64,000 nucleotides of DNA from Pomphorhynchus laevis (taxonomy: Eukaryota > Acanthocephala > Palaeacanthocephala > Echinorhynchida > Pomphorhynchidae), in NCBI GenBank assembly GCA_012934845.2, contig WNNJ02003230.1, forward strand, positions 124,001 through 188,000. Reading direction: 5' to 3'. Position numbers and translations under genes: made by a program. The notes under the pieces are model-generated. The model saw only the letters and a list, made by a program, of their open reading frames with translations. It made no database searches and was not told the DNA's origin. Below are positions 21,929 through 31,295 of the stretch, one piece after another (the stretch's first letter is position 1; the number at the start of each line of letters is the position of its first letter).

Positions 21929-22398
21929 TGGAGGTTTCTACGTTTCACCATTCATTACAATGCACTTATTTTTGAACAAGAAAATTGACTTATTAAAGAG
22001 AAAAGTTACAAAAAGATAATTAGATTTATATTATATACAGATATTCAGATTTATATACAGATTTATTCATCAGCCAATGTATTAATTATTAGGCATTACG
22101 TTCGCTGTTTATACAATACTGGGATTTCCATCATGTATATCTAATTAAGAAAAATATTGCAATGATCTAATTATGTTACCTTTATATGGACGAAATGCGG
22201 AATCATGTGTCATCATATGTCGCCTGTACATATCGTTAGATACAGTTTATACTTAAACATTGAAATAATCGATAAAAATAAAAGTTATTTTTACAAAATA
22301 TATTCAGGATTGCCAAACTTCGAAAATTTGCAGATTAGAAAAAAATAATTGTTTTCTGATCAGTCAATGTATAGTTTATTAGACGCTGCGTCCCCTGT
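21929..22398. other. Spacer between satellite and CCDC12
   Basis: This presumably includes the 3' UTR of the leftward gene CCDC12. The words cagccaatgtattaattatt and gtcaatgtatagtttatt near 22070 and 22362, each followed by a similar tail (aggc-attacg-ttc / agacgctgcgtcc, tgtttataca, tcatgtatatctaatt), show a short duplication of the gene's 3' end region. Confidence 0.4.
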
Positions 22399-23977
22399 TT
22401 ATACCATCCGGGGAACTTCCTCAAGTGTATCTAATTGTTTGGTTTCTTTTAATCGCTGCCGAACTAGTTGAGCAATTGCATTTTGGGTACGCCTTTCTAA
22501 CTTCTTCATTTTCTTCATACTATCTCGCTTCAAGTCCCAGTCAATCATTTTAGGCTGTAAAGCTGTTGCTGCATTGATCTCTGATTCTTCAACCTCTTGT
22601 GATGATTTTGAATTTCTGTTCGATAATCTATCGCTTAACTGTATAAAATTGAATGCAAAACTGCTATACACACAAAAAAAAACAAAAATCTAACCATTTC
22701 GTTGGTGTCCGCCGGCTTAACTGCCGGTATCATTAGTTGGCGTAGATCTTTATCCAGAGGAAGATACGATCGAAATATCGGCTTTGGAAATGCCTGTTTA
22801 AACAAATTTAGTGTTAGGTATATTTTTAATAACTAACTTTTAAAATTAAGTTATAATAAAAATCGTAATAGTACCAGTTAAGGATTTATTTCCTCAACGT
22901 GGCTATATACACAATGGCATAATTAGGATATTGATGTTCACATGTAAATATTAGCTTTTCGGTTAAGCATATACTGTTTTATAAGCTATGCCGGTCAATA
23001 CCTGACCTAATGAAAGGGATTAATTTTAGATCATAAAGGCAAATGATATATTATATTATATTATATTAATATATATTATTATATTTGTTTCAAAGCTATT
23101 CCGCTAGTTTGTGTATTTGATTAAATAATATATTAATATTATGTAATTAAGTATGATTATTATTTATTATGATTATTATTAATATCTTATTTAATAATTT
23201 AAGTATATTATTATATTTATTAATAACATACTTAATTATTAAACAGCTTAGATGAATCATTATATTATCGCAATAGTATGATATTTTTTGTAAATTCTAA
23301 CAACTATAAAAGTCCTTATTAATTTAAGGACCTCACAATTGTCAGATTAAATCATAACCTATTAAAGTTTGAAATACAATAACTTGTAGCTAATCAATAA
23401 CGGCGTTATTATCAGGTAAACATTTTCAATTAACATTTTTATTGAAAATAAAAATGTCATTTTTATTGACATTACATCGTCGTTTTTAATTATTAACCGA
23501 TATGAAAATATCGGTATTATTGCGTAGTATATGGAATTTACTTTAAATTCATACTGAATGCAAATTTAAGATATAATACAAAATAGTAGTGCCGATTCTT
23601 CCATATCTTAAATTCAAAACATTTACTCTGATGTCGATAAGCTTTTGAAATTTACAACTACGTACGAGAAAACCCATTTCTCTCATAATTCATACCATCA
23701 TAAAATGCTAATAAAAATGGTTTTAGTCATTAGTGTTTTCGATTATTTTAATTTTAATATATTTTAAGAATATGTATTTGCTTCAGAAATTTTTTATTTA
23801 AATTATAATGCTATTTTAAAATATAATCTATAAGCATATTATTATGAATGATACCTGATCGCTAACCGTCTCGTTGTCTTTCTTTTCATAAATCATAGAA
23901 GCCATGGCTAGCAAATGTTTCTTACGATCAGCAGCTTTTTCATTTAGTTCAGCCCAAATTTTATTTTCTTCTGTCAT
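22399..23977 (-). CDS. CCDC12: CCDC12, cwf18-family pre-mRNA splicing factor (3 exons)
   Basis: CCDC12 (cwf18 in fission yeast) is a small nuclear protein of activated spliceosomes. I assembled three minus-strand exons, all joined in phase 0. Exon 1 is 23855-23977 (MTEENKIWAELNEKAADRKK..., ends VSDQ, donor gtatca). Exon 2 is 22695-22793 (AFPKPIFRSYLPLDKDLRQL..., ends TNEM, donor gttaga). Exon 3 is 22399-22638 (begins LSDRLSN). The product is 153 aa, close to the human protein (about 166). The family signature is in exon 3 (MIDWDLKRDSMKKMKKLERR, then TQNAIAQLVRQRL). FRSYLPLDKDL matches the conserved RNYVPEDEDL region. Introns are 1061 bp (22794-23854, acceptor tttaaacag) and 56 bp (22639-22694, acceptor tatacag). 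Reading through the short intron would give an alternative frame start, but the conserved protein supports splicing. Confidence 0.85.
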
Positions 23978-24957
23978 TCTAACAAATTATAATCTATAAA
24001 TTTATTAAAAATTAAAAATTTGAAAATTAAGAATAAATAACAAATTAAATATAAAATTAATAATTAAATAATTAATTATTTCATCAATTAAAAATAAATA
24101 TTGAAAATTTATGAATGGTGTCAGCTATGAACACTTCGATAATATAATTTGAAAACTATTTAATTATATAAGCACATACTCATGCATTTGCATTAGCCTG
24201 TACATAAAGAATTGAAAGTAGCGTTAGGCAAAATATTGAAAATAGACAATCGATTACGTGCGGGCCAGATTTGGCTCATTTAGCATTTTTACGCTTGCTA
24301 TGAGATTTTGAAGTTGATACATATTGTAATAGGTTTAATTAGGATATAGTTCTGATGACTTCGATAGTATATCTATAATCAAAATCATGGTTGTAACGAC
24401 TTATTTTATGTTATCCATCAAACTCCATCCTTTTCACTTCATGAGCATTTCGGAAATTGCATTTATGTATTCTATTTTTGAATAAAATACATATAAATTA
24501 GCATATTAGCATATGAATTTAGCATATTCTCTAAACCCTTTTGTAAGTTATGCAAAAATTATTAATTAATTAATAAATAATTATAATTAATAAGTTAGCA
24601 TTCTGATTATCCATTGATAAAATATTTTACAGCTCTTAATGGAACACTTGTAAATTAATAATAAAGCCAATAATATTCGAGTGGATAATAATCGAAAATT
24701 TGTCATGTAATAATATCAAATGGCACAGGAATATAATCATAACTTATTTTAAAAGACAAAAATTTGTCATTTAATTATATCAAGTGACACATGAATACTT
24801 ATTTTAAAAGATATAAACAGTTGAATACCTTTAATTGCTTGAATATACTAAAATTAATAAGTTAAATTAATAAAAATTGATAAATAATGTCATAGTAAAA
24901 CTAATGTAATAATAAAATTATGTGACATAAAATTTATTTTATTCAAGTAAATGCACC
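23978..24957. other. Upstream of CCDC12, AT-rich, no gene
   Basis: It likely holds the CCDC12 promoter, but I cannot place it. No element was recognised. Confidence 0.4.
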
Positions 24958-25030
24958 TAATATGTACCTCTTAATGTACCTCATAATTTACCTCATATGC
25001 ACCACATTATGTACCTCATCATGTACCTCT
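24958..25030 (+). repeat. Short tandem repeat of ~12 bp, degenerate
   Basis: The words atgtacctctta, atgtacctcata, tttacctcatat, atgtacctcatc and atgtacctcttg follow each other. It is a degenerate minisatellite. The overlapping open frames are its by-products. Confidence 0.6.
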
Positions 25031-25094
25031 TGCTGTCAAAAAATGTCTATGCCAACTTTTATTATAAAAATAATAATTGTCTTGAACCATATAA

Positions 25095-25560
25095 TTCAAA
25101 TGGATTTGTCTTCAGCGGGGATACCTTCTCAATTAGAGCCAGTTGGATTGTGTCCCAGCGATGGCAAGCGACTAGATGAAGGAACTTTGATTCCTTAGTA
25201 GAACGGTAAAATACTTATTTGGGACGCTATCTGCATAAACCCTCAAGCGGCGAGTTACGAGGATAAAGCAGTCATTCGGACCGGTGAAGTAGCCGATTTG
25301 CAGAATGCAAGAAGAAGGAAAAGTACAACGAGATCGATAATAGGATCTTTACATTCGTTCCAGTAGCTGTTGAGTCCTTGGGTGTATTGGGCAAGGAAAC
25401 TTCGTATTTTATCGAAAAGATCGGAAAGATGATGTTCAGGATCACAGGTGAAATTCGATCAACGGCTTTCCTTAGGAAGCGATTAAGCGTAGCGGTTCAG
25501 CAAGGCAATGCCGCTTGTATACTCGAGTGCCTAAGCGATCTATTACCGATTTTTTGAAGG
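25095..25560 (+). pseudogene. Retroelement C-terminal fragment (PDG...WD type endonuclease-like)
   Basis: Across frames it reads LEPVGLCPSDGKRLDEGTLI, then NGKILIWDAICI, DLQNARRRKKYNEIDNRIF, FVPVAVESLGVLGKE and RLSVAVQQGNAACILE. A domain of this pattern (PDG..L, WD.T, an alanine-rich stretch with K-KY, F-P--VE--G, RLS-A-QRGNA) is found at the C-terminus of invertebrate retroelement proteins and resembles a restriction-like PD-(D/E)xK endonuclease. That assignment is from memory of the family. One internal stop is visible, and the rest of the element is not present. Confidence 0.5.
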
Positions 25561-26525
25561 ATGAAAATGCCTCAGTATTGAAGACTACAATCATAATGTA
25601 TTTTATTTAATTAGAAGTATTAGTTGGTTATTTAAATAATAATTGTATTATGGTAAAAAGACAATTGCCTTATTGGACACTAAAAAAATTTCACGATGTG
25701 TTTTGTATGTAGAACGAAGTAAGAAATAAGTATTAAGAAACAAATGAGGAAAATAAAGAGCACAATCTTTAAACCGAATTATATTTTAAACGACAGCCAA
25801 GTCACCTCTGACCAGATAAGTTATTGTAATTTTTCCGGTCAGTATCACCGGGTTATAGGGTAAATTACGAAAAAGATGTAAAGGAAGTTTCAACAAATAG
25901 TATTAAACTAAACTGTTGATGCAAGTACATAAAACGTTACTTCTATAACATAGTTACATAGAAATAATCAGGGTTAGTTTCAAAGGTAGAACGCGTTTAC
26001 AAAATAATCGGTATCACAAATGCTACTTTTTCTCTTGAAGAGAATTTTAACTCTACAAAGATTCTATTTTAAAATTCAATTACATCGCGATGCTGTATTA
26101 CTTATTTAAAAATATTTATTAAAGCTTTTTGATATTGAAGAAACGTTCAAACGAGATTTTTTGTCTGCACTATTTCAAAGTTTCCATGGATCGCTAAATA
26201 CAATGTATTTATCTTCAAGTTAATGGAAGTTATCTCGGATCACTTAATAACCAGGTAGACTACACATAAAAACGCTGTACTATAGAGTGCCTAAAACTAT
26301 ATTACGATAATTAAGATTAAGATGCCATATTTTGAGTACATACTCGTTCAATAAATCGTTCGTGTTTCTATAAATAACCGCAGAACTTTGTAGCGTAACT
26401 TTTCAATACAACCTTGACTCATTTTAATTTAAGTTATTTTTTGAGAATAAAACTAAATATCAAATAAATTATTAGTATTAAGAATTTGATGTATATTATT
26501 TACGATTTTGATAAAATAAATAAAA
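25561..26525. other. Non-coding AT-rich spacer
   Basis: No gene, repeat or element was recognised. Confidence 0.4.
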
Positions 26526-26574
26526 ATAGTAATCATATAAGCCCGACGGGGAAGAAAGACAAGGAGCACTGCTA

Positions 26575-26657
26575 GATACCGTTTCGTCATCACTATGACT
26601 CATCAGTACCAGTCCCTCCCACTGCTAGATGCAGAGGAGGACTAGCAGATGGCAATC
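26575..26657 (-). ncRNA. Hammerhead ribozyme 1 (type III layout)
   Basis: Read on the minus strand: GCCATC with predicted cleavage after its last C (between 26648 and 26647), helix I TGCTAG...CTGGTA, core CTGATGA (26606-26600), helix II GTCAT-AGTG-ATGAC (five pairs), core GAAA, then CGGTATC. Both core boxes match consensus. Helix III is GCCAT with ACGGT and has one A-C mismatch next to the core, so activity may be lowered. Confidence 0.75.
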
Positions 26658-26896
26658 AACGAATCAAGTGCATGATGTACTAGAAAATCTCTAGTAACAT
26701 CATCTATAGTGCTGAATTAGCACTACAATAGCTTCACCAAATTGGATCATTAGCACAAGCACTGGCAAATGCCAGCGCAGGTATCTTAATATCGGCTTAC
26801 TTTTAATATGAATATAATCAAATGATGATACCATTCCGAGTGAATTTTTAGTAATCATATAAGCCCGACGTGAAAGAAAGACGAGGAGCACTGCTA

Positions 26897-26979
26897 GATA
26901 CCGTTTCGTCATCACTATGACTCATTAGTGCCAGTCCCTCTCACTGCTGGATGCAGAGGAGGACTAGCAGACGGCGATC
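26897..26979 (-). ncRNA. Hammerhead ribozyme 2, core mutated
   Basis: It has the same layout as ribozyme 1: GCCGTC (cut expected between 26970 and 26969), TGCTAG...CTGGCA, helix II GTCAT-AGTG-ATGAC, GAAA, CGGTATC. The first core box reads CTAATGA in place of CTGATGA. The changed G is one of the invariant core bases, so this copy is probably inactive. Confidence 0.7.
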
Positions 26980-27194
26980 AACGAATCAAGGCACAATGTA
27001 CTAGAAAATCTCTTTCCTATCACTCGGAATGGTATCATCATTTGTGATTAGAAGTAAGCCGATATTAAGATAGTTGCGCTGGCATTTGCCAGTGCTTGTG
27101 CTAATGATCCAATTTGGTGAAGCTATTGTAGTGCTAATTCAGCACTATAGATGATGTTACTAGAGATTTTCTAGTACATCATGCACTTGATTCG

Positions 27195-27262
27195 TTGATT
27201 GCCATCTGCTAGTCCTCCTTTGCATCCATCAGTGCCAGACTCACCAGTGACAGATCAGTGCC
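27195..27262 (+). ncRNA. Hammerhead ribozyme remnant (core missing)
   Basis: It keeps the 5' side (gattgccatctgctag and the apical stem-loop region of helix I) but diverges before the CTGATGA box. It is an incomplete relic at the inverted end of array 1. Confidence 0.55.
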
Positions 27263-28145
27263 AGAGAAGTCCGGGAGGACTTCTCTCGGTTGCGAGAATA
27301 GGTAAAGAGCATTGATCAGGTATAAGTGATGTTCAGATCCTCGTTTGCCAAAGCAACTGTGAAAAGTTGTGGCTCGTAGGCCTTAGGTATTTGTCGCGAA
27401 GGAAATACTCGTACTGCTTGGTGGACACCAACAGTTACAGATTTTGTCCAACAAAAAAAGAAGCTAGTTTATAAGGCAACTTTGTCAGATAAATCAATGG
27501 AAGCTGTAGTCAAGTACCGAAGGGCAAAGTGAGCTTCAGCTCAAGCAGTTACCGAAACGTAGAGGGCGGCTTGGGAGAAATTTGGAGAGCACTTAGAACT
27601 TGATTATAGGTCAGCTTCGAAGATGTTCTGGAAGACGATCAGGAACCTTCGTGTTGAAAATCAGGAAACTCCTAAAACTGTATATAACAAGAGATGATTT
27701 ATGCTGACTGACATACAATATTTGACTTGCAGCTTTAAAGGTTGTCGACGTTGTTGGCATTAAATGGCTAACACGGATCTTTAACGTTACATTGAAGTCT
27801 GGAAAGGTGCCTTGTGATTGGCAAACTGTGGGTGATGGTACCGATCTTTAATATAGGTGGCTGAAGAGTGTGTTCCAATTATCGGGGCATCACTCTTCTT
27901 TGCCATACTGGTAAGCTATTTGCTAGGATTCTTGAGTTAAGGATAAGGCCTATAGATAAGGGACAGTCCTAAGAGGAAGAATGCGTATTTCGTCCAGGTC
28001 GTGGATCTACGGATCAGCTCTTTACTCTCTTAACTATCCTTGATCGGTCTTGGGAGTTTGCTCTACCGGCCTATTTGATAACAGTAAGCTAGTACCTTCA
28101 GGAGAGATCAGTACGCTGTAACATTGTCAAGGTGAGATTTAGCAG
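27263..28145 (+). mobile_element. RTE/Rex3-like LINE fragment, decayed
   Basis: Across frames it gives KFGEHLELDYRSASKMFWKT, LRVENQETPKTVYN, GIKWLTRIFNVTLKSGKVP, then CDWQTV and traces of the fingers and HGFRPGR-like region (cgtccaggtcgtggatctac, RPGRGSTDQL-type). This order is that of an RTE/Rex3-type RT. The palm is missing, and several stops and frame changes interrupt it. It lies between the two ribozyme arrays. Confidence 0.6.
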
Positions 28146-28149
28146 AGTG

Positions 28150-28185
28150 GAAGAAGTATTAAAACAGTTAACTGAGTCTACGTAT
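28150..28185 (+). repeat. Dispersed motif 'cagttaactgagtctacgta'
   Basis: The same motif occurs at about 30716 and 31266 (variants), inverted at about 47632, and as a variant at about 62908. It marks junctions with Penelope-like or related repeats. Confidence 0.5.
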
Positions 28186-28411
28186 TTTATACTATGTACC
28201 AATTTAAAAGTAAATATTTTAATCTTAAGAATTTTAAATGATTTAGATTTATAAAAGGTAATGGTTTTTTAAAACTCAGTTAATTAACGATATATAATGT
28301 ATTAGAATTGAGATTAGAAGTCATCTATAGGTCAGTTCTATAGGTACTAAAAGACCATGAATTTATGTAATCATATAAGCCCGACGCGAAAGAAAGACGA
28401 ATAACACTGCT

Positions 28412-28496
28412 AGATGCCGTTTCGTCATCACAATGACTCATCAGTGCCAGATCCCTCCCACTGCTGGATGCAGAGGATGACTAGCAGACGGCAATC
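28412..28496 (-). ncRNA. Hammerhead ribozyme 4, intact consensus (type III layout)
   Basis: Minus strand: GCCGTC (28492-28487, cut expected after the final C), helix I TGCTAG...CTGGCA with six pairs and an apical extension (CCTC...GAGG), CTGATGA (28444-28438), helix II GTCAT-TGTG-ATGAC, GAAA (28423-28420), CGGCATC. Helix III GCCGT/ACGGC pairs perfectly. All invariant core bases are present, so it is predicted to self-cleave. Confidence 0.85.
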
Positions 28497-28612
28497 AACG
28501 AATCATGTGAATGATGTACTAGAAAGCACTACAGCTTAGGTGATGTAGTGCTGGTTCAGCACTATATGATGATGTTACTAGAGGTTTTCTACTACACCAT
28601 TCACATGACTCG

Positions 28613-28700
28613 TTGATTGCCGTCTGCTAGTCATCCTCTGCATCCAGCAGTGGGATGGATCTGGCACTGATGAGTCATAGTGATGACGAAACTGCATCTA
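28613..28700 (+). ncRNA. Hammerhead ribozyme 5, core intact, one helix III mismatch
   Basis: GCCGTC at 28619-28624 (cut expected after 28624), TGCTAG at 28625-28630 pairs with CTGGCA at 28661-28666, CTGATGA at 28667-28673, helix II GTCAT-AGTG-ATGAC at 28674-28687, GAAA at 28688-28691, then CTGCATC. Helix III has one C-U mismatch. The core is consensus. Confidence 0.8.
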
Positions 28701-28933
28701 GCAGTGTTCTTCGTCTTTCTTTCTCGTCGGGCTTATTTGATTACAAAAATTCACGCGGAATGGTCTCATTCTCCTTAAATTCATACTAAAAGTAATCAGA
28801 TATAAAGATACTTTGCGCTGGCATTAGTTAGTGCTTTTGCTAATGATCTAATTAGGTGAAGCTGTAGTGCTGGTTCATCACTATATGATGCTGTTACTAG
28901 AGATTTTCTAGAGCATCATTCACATGATTCGTT

Positions 28934-29018
28934 GATTGCCGTCTGCTAGTCATCCTCTGAATCCAGCAGTGAGAGGGAACTGGCACTGATGAGTCATAGT
29001 GATGATGAAACGGTATCT
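28934..29018 (+). ncRNA. Hammerhead ribozyme 6, intact core
   Basis: GCCGTC at 28938-28943 (cut expected after 28943), TGCTAG at 28944-28949 with CTGGCA at 28980-28985, CTGATGA at 28986-28992, helix II GTCAT-AGTG-ATGAT at 28993-29006 (closing G-U pair), GAAA at 29007-29010, CGGTATC. Helix III GCCGT/ACGGT pairs with one G-U. It lies 319 nt downstream of ribozyme 5 in the same orientation. Confidence 0.85.
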
Positions 29019-29099
29019 AGCAGTGCTATTCGTCTTTCTTTCACGTAGGGCTTATATGATTACTAAAAATTCACGCGAAATGATATCATCATTTGATTA

Positions 29100-30295
29100 T
29101 AAATAAAAATAATATTGGGCCATAAATGACGAAATAGGAATAATAATTATTTTGTAACTTCTGAAATCACCATCAGAAAAGAATGGCTTTAAATCCATAA
29201 ATTTATTAATCAATTAAGAATAGCTTTAAATCCATAAATTTATTAATCAATTAATCAAAATATCATTTTTATTTGCAAACAAAATATAAATATATTTATA
29301 TAATTAAAAATATATTTTATTTCGTCTTTTACTGAATATCATTAAATAGTATCAGCAAGCAAGTCTCACAAGAACAAAAATATCAATATGAGTTTTGCTA
29401 CTTACGGTTAAAAAATATAGAAGCATAAATATTTTTATAATATAAAAATATTTTATAGAATTTTTATATTATATAATAATATAAAAATATTATTATATAA
29501 CATGTAAGGAATCAGTATTCGTGGTTTTACAAAAATTAAAATTATGATAGATCACAATGAAAGGATTTGAAGAATGTCATCCTCTTTGTAATAATGTAAC
29601 TCACATAACATTTAAAACTAAAAAATTTGTTTTCTTAATTGTGATAATCAATTTTTAATGAAAATATCTAAAGTGATGAGGCTTCAATTTATTCTCATTT
29701 GTAATGTTTTATTATGCAGCTTTTATTCTCAGAATTAAAAGCATTTTCTAGGAAATATTAAAATTTATTTTTAGATTTGAATCATATTTGATGGAAAATA
29801 ACGATTACTAATGGAAAAATCTACCGAAATTTCAAAATATAATAAATATACAACTTATTTGCAACAAACAACCGATCTCACAACCGATTACAATCATTTT
29901 ATATAAATATAATAAAATAAAAATATTAACTTATTTGAATTTAATCCTCACTTAATCACATGAAATAACCGATTTCTTCTGATTTCATATAAAAAACATT
30001 AATTTGTAGCACAAATTAATGAATTAATGAATTAATTAATTTAAAACTGATTTCACTTCCTTATATAAGTGAATATATATGAAATAATGTTCTTGCTAAT
30101 CGGATCGGATAAATGATTTCACATATTTTATATAGTATTTTATATAATTCTATTTTTCAAAATACTAGTATTTTGTACTAGTTATAAATCAAAAATAAAA
30201 ATAAATATTTATAAATAATAATTATTTTAGATTTTATACAATTAATACATATTTAACGATAAAATTTAATTTAAATTTAAAATAAAAATCAATTT
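29100..30295. other. Non-coding, AT-rich, with a 37-bp direct repeat
   Basis: The words gctttaaatccataaattta and ttaatcaatta occur at about 29186 and again at 29223, side by side. Otherwise no gene or element was recognised. Confidence 0.45.
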
Positions 30296-30500
30296 TTAAG
30301 AATTGAATAATGAATAACAGACGATGTGTTTGAATAATGATTAGAAGTCTTCAGGTGAAACTGCTATGTTATCATGGTTCGGCCCTTATTCTTTGACCCA
30401 ACATAGTAGCTGAACAAATACATGCTAATGACTTATTTCCTCGATGAAATTTAATTATCTAGTATCTTATTCTAATACAAAGCATATTGTTTATTATCCA
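30296..30500 (-). mobile_element. Penelope-like element 3' region (inverted fragment)
   Basis: The reverse strand matches the 3' non-coding part of the Penelope-like copies at 14.9-15.0 and 43.44-43.61 kb: ctaatcattattcaaacaca, ggccgaa, gctaatgacttatttcctcg and the final rattaga from the RT end (cttattctaatacaaagcat). It is non-coding. Confidence 0.6.
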
Positions 30501-30639
30501 TCCATAAAAATTTCGCTTAAAAGTTTTAATATTTTGTTAGTTTATATTTCTATATTATATAAGAAAAGAAAAAAATAAAATTCATCACACTTGCATAAAA
30601 AAAACAGAAAGATAATATTGTCATATCCATAATACATAG

Positions 30640-30775
30640 TTTCAGTATTTCTGACAGGTTGTATTAACGGGAAAACAAAGTCCACAGGTCAATAATAACT
30701 TGTCAGTAAAACAAATCATTCAGATAACTGATTCTACGTATTTTATAAAATAAAGATAAATAATTATAAATAATA
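30640..30775 (+). repeat. Dispersed repeat with 'gggaaaacaaagtccacagg'
   Basis: The block from attgtcatatccataataca to ctgattctacgtattttata recurs at 31203-31295 (second half) and 47684-47790 (first part), nearly unchanged. It carries caataataacttgtcagta. No coding potential was seen, and it is always near Penelope or LINE pieces. The element is unknown. Confidence 0.6.
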
Positions 30776-30830
30776 AATAATTATATAAGATTTTATTATT
30801 ATACAAGACAACAAAATTAGCGATTTATGT

Positions 30831-31200
30831 CCTGTAGTAGCAAAAAATCGATTCCGCTCAGTGTCATGTTTGAATTTCTCCAGCGAGTCAGCATCAACTG
30901 CACTTGTGTTTAGTGAATTCAGAGTTGGGTGGTTAAATCCATAACTTCAGAGTTCGGTGATTAAACTGTAGTGTCCATGTATGAACAATCAGCTTACTCC
31001 TTAAAACTAAATAATGCCCACGTAAATACTGGCATGAGCGAACATGGATAATGCCGAACAAAGCATGATGAGGCACATGGAAAATCTTCCAAATCAAACA
31101 CACTTCGCATAAGTTCCGACTAGTCTTCAAAGATTGTATATTCAGAATCTCAGGTCGACAATTGTAAGGCAATGAACGTATTGATTTAACAAGCTTCGTT
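30831..31200 (-). pseudogene. CR1/Jockey-type LINE, RT C-terminus fragment
   Basis: The minus-strand frame holds LNIQSLKTSRNLCEVCLIWK, FHVPHHALFGIIHVRSCQYL and RGHYLVLRSKLIVHTWTLQF. It aligns with the C-terminal RT part of the LINE at 4.08-4.35 kb (DLCLVWEIFHNIHHVLRELF, RGHSFYL). It is followed directly by the dispersed repeat at 31203. Confidence 0.65.
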
Positions 31201-31202
31201 GC

Positions 31203-31295
31203 TCGGCGTTATATTAACGGGAAAACAAAGTCCACAGATCAATAATAACTTGTCAGTAGAGCAAATCATTCATATAACTGATTCTAAGTATTTAA
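31203..31295 (+). repeat. Dispersed repeat, second copy
   Basis: A shortened copy of the block at 30640-30775 (ttatattaacgggaaaacaa, caataataacttgtcagtag, ataactgattctaagtattt). With the first copy it flanks the LINE fragment in direct orientation. Confidence 0.6.

Larger units (their letters stand above)
26529..27262 (-). mobile_element. Retrozyme-like array 1: tandem ~322-bp hammerhead units plus inverted unit
   Basis: Two minus-strand units start with aatcatataagcccgacg on the + strand at 26531 and 26853, 322 bp apart. The second is cut short near 27012 and meets an inverted (plus) unit running to about 27262. Each unit contains a hammerhead ribozyme and self-complementary words: gtgctgaattagcac, ctagaaaatctctag and gcactggcaaatgccagcgc. 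No coding capacity was found. Short tandem units with a self-cleaving ribozyme are how retrozymes (non-autonomous retroelements with circular RNA intermediates) look in plants and animals. The inverted junction suggests template switching or insertion of a second copy. Confidence 0.7.
28366..29095 (+). mobile_element. Retrozyme-like array 2: inverted unit then tandem ~319-bp hammerhead units
   Basis: A minus-strand partial unit (28366 to about 28517) is joined head to head with a plus-strand tandem pair (to about 29095). In the tandem pair the word gattgccgtctgctag starts at 28615 and 28934, so the unit is 319 bp. Ends carry tcgtcgggcttat...gattac on the plus strand, the complement of the unit starts in array 1. 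The unit interior again has gtgctggttcagcac-type hairpins and ctagagattttctag. The outer units and the array 1 units share most of their sequence, so both arrays come from one family. Confidence 0.7.

Noticed and set aside
24962-25198. Two overlapping frames of 60-78 codons
   Set aside because: The first half translates the atgtacctc short repeats and the second half is a retroelement fragment. Neither is a gene.
26700-26915. 71-codon frame in the ribozyme array
   Set aside because: It overlaps two ribozyme units and is not kept in the other units, so the units are taken as non-coding.
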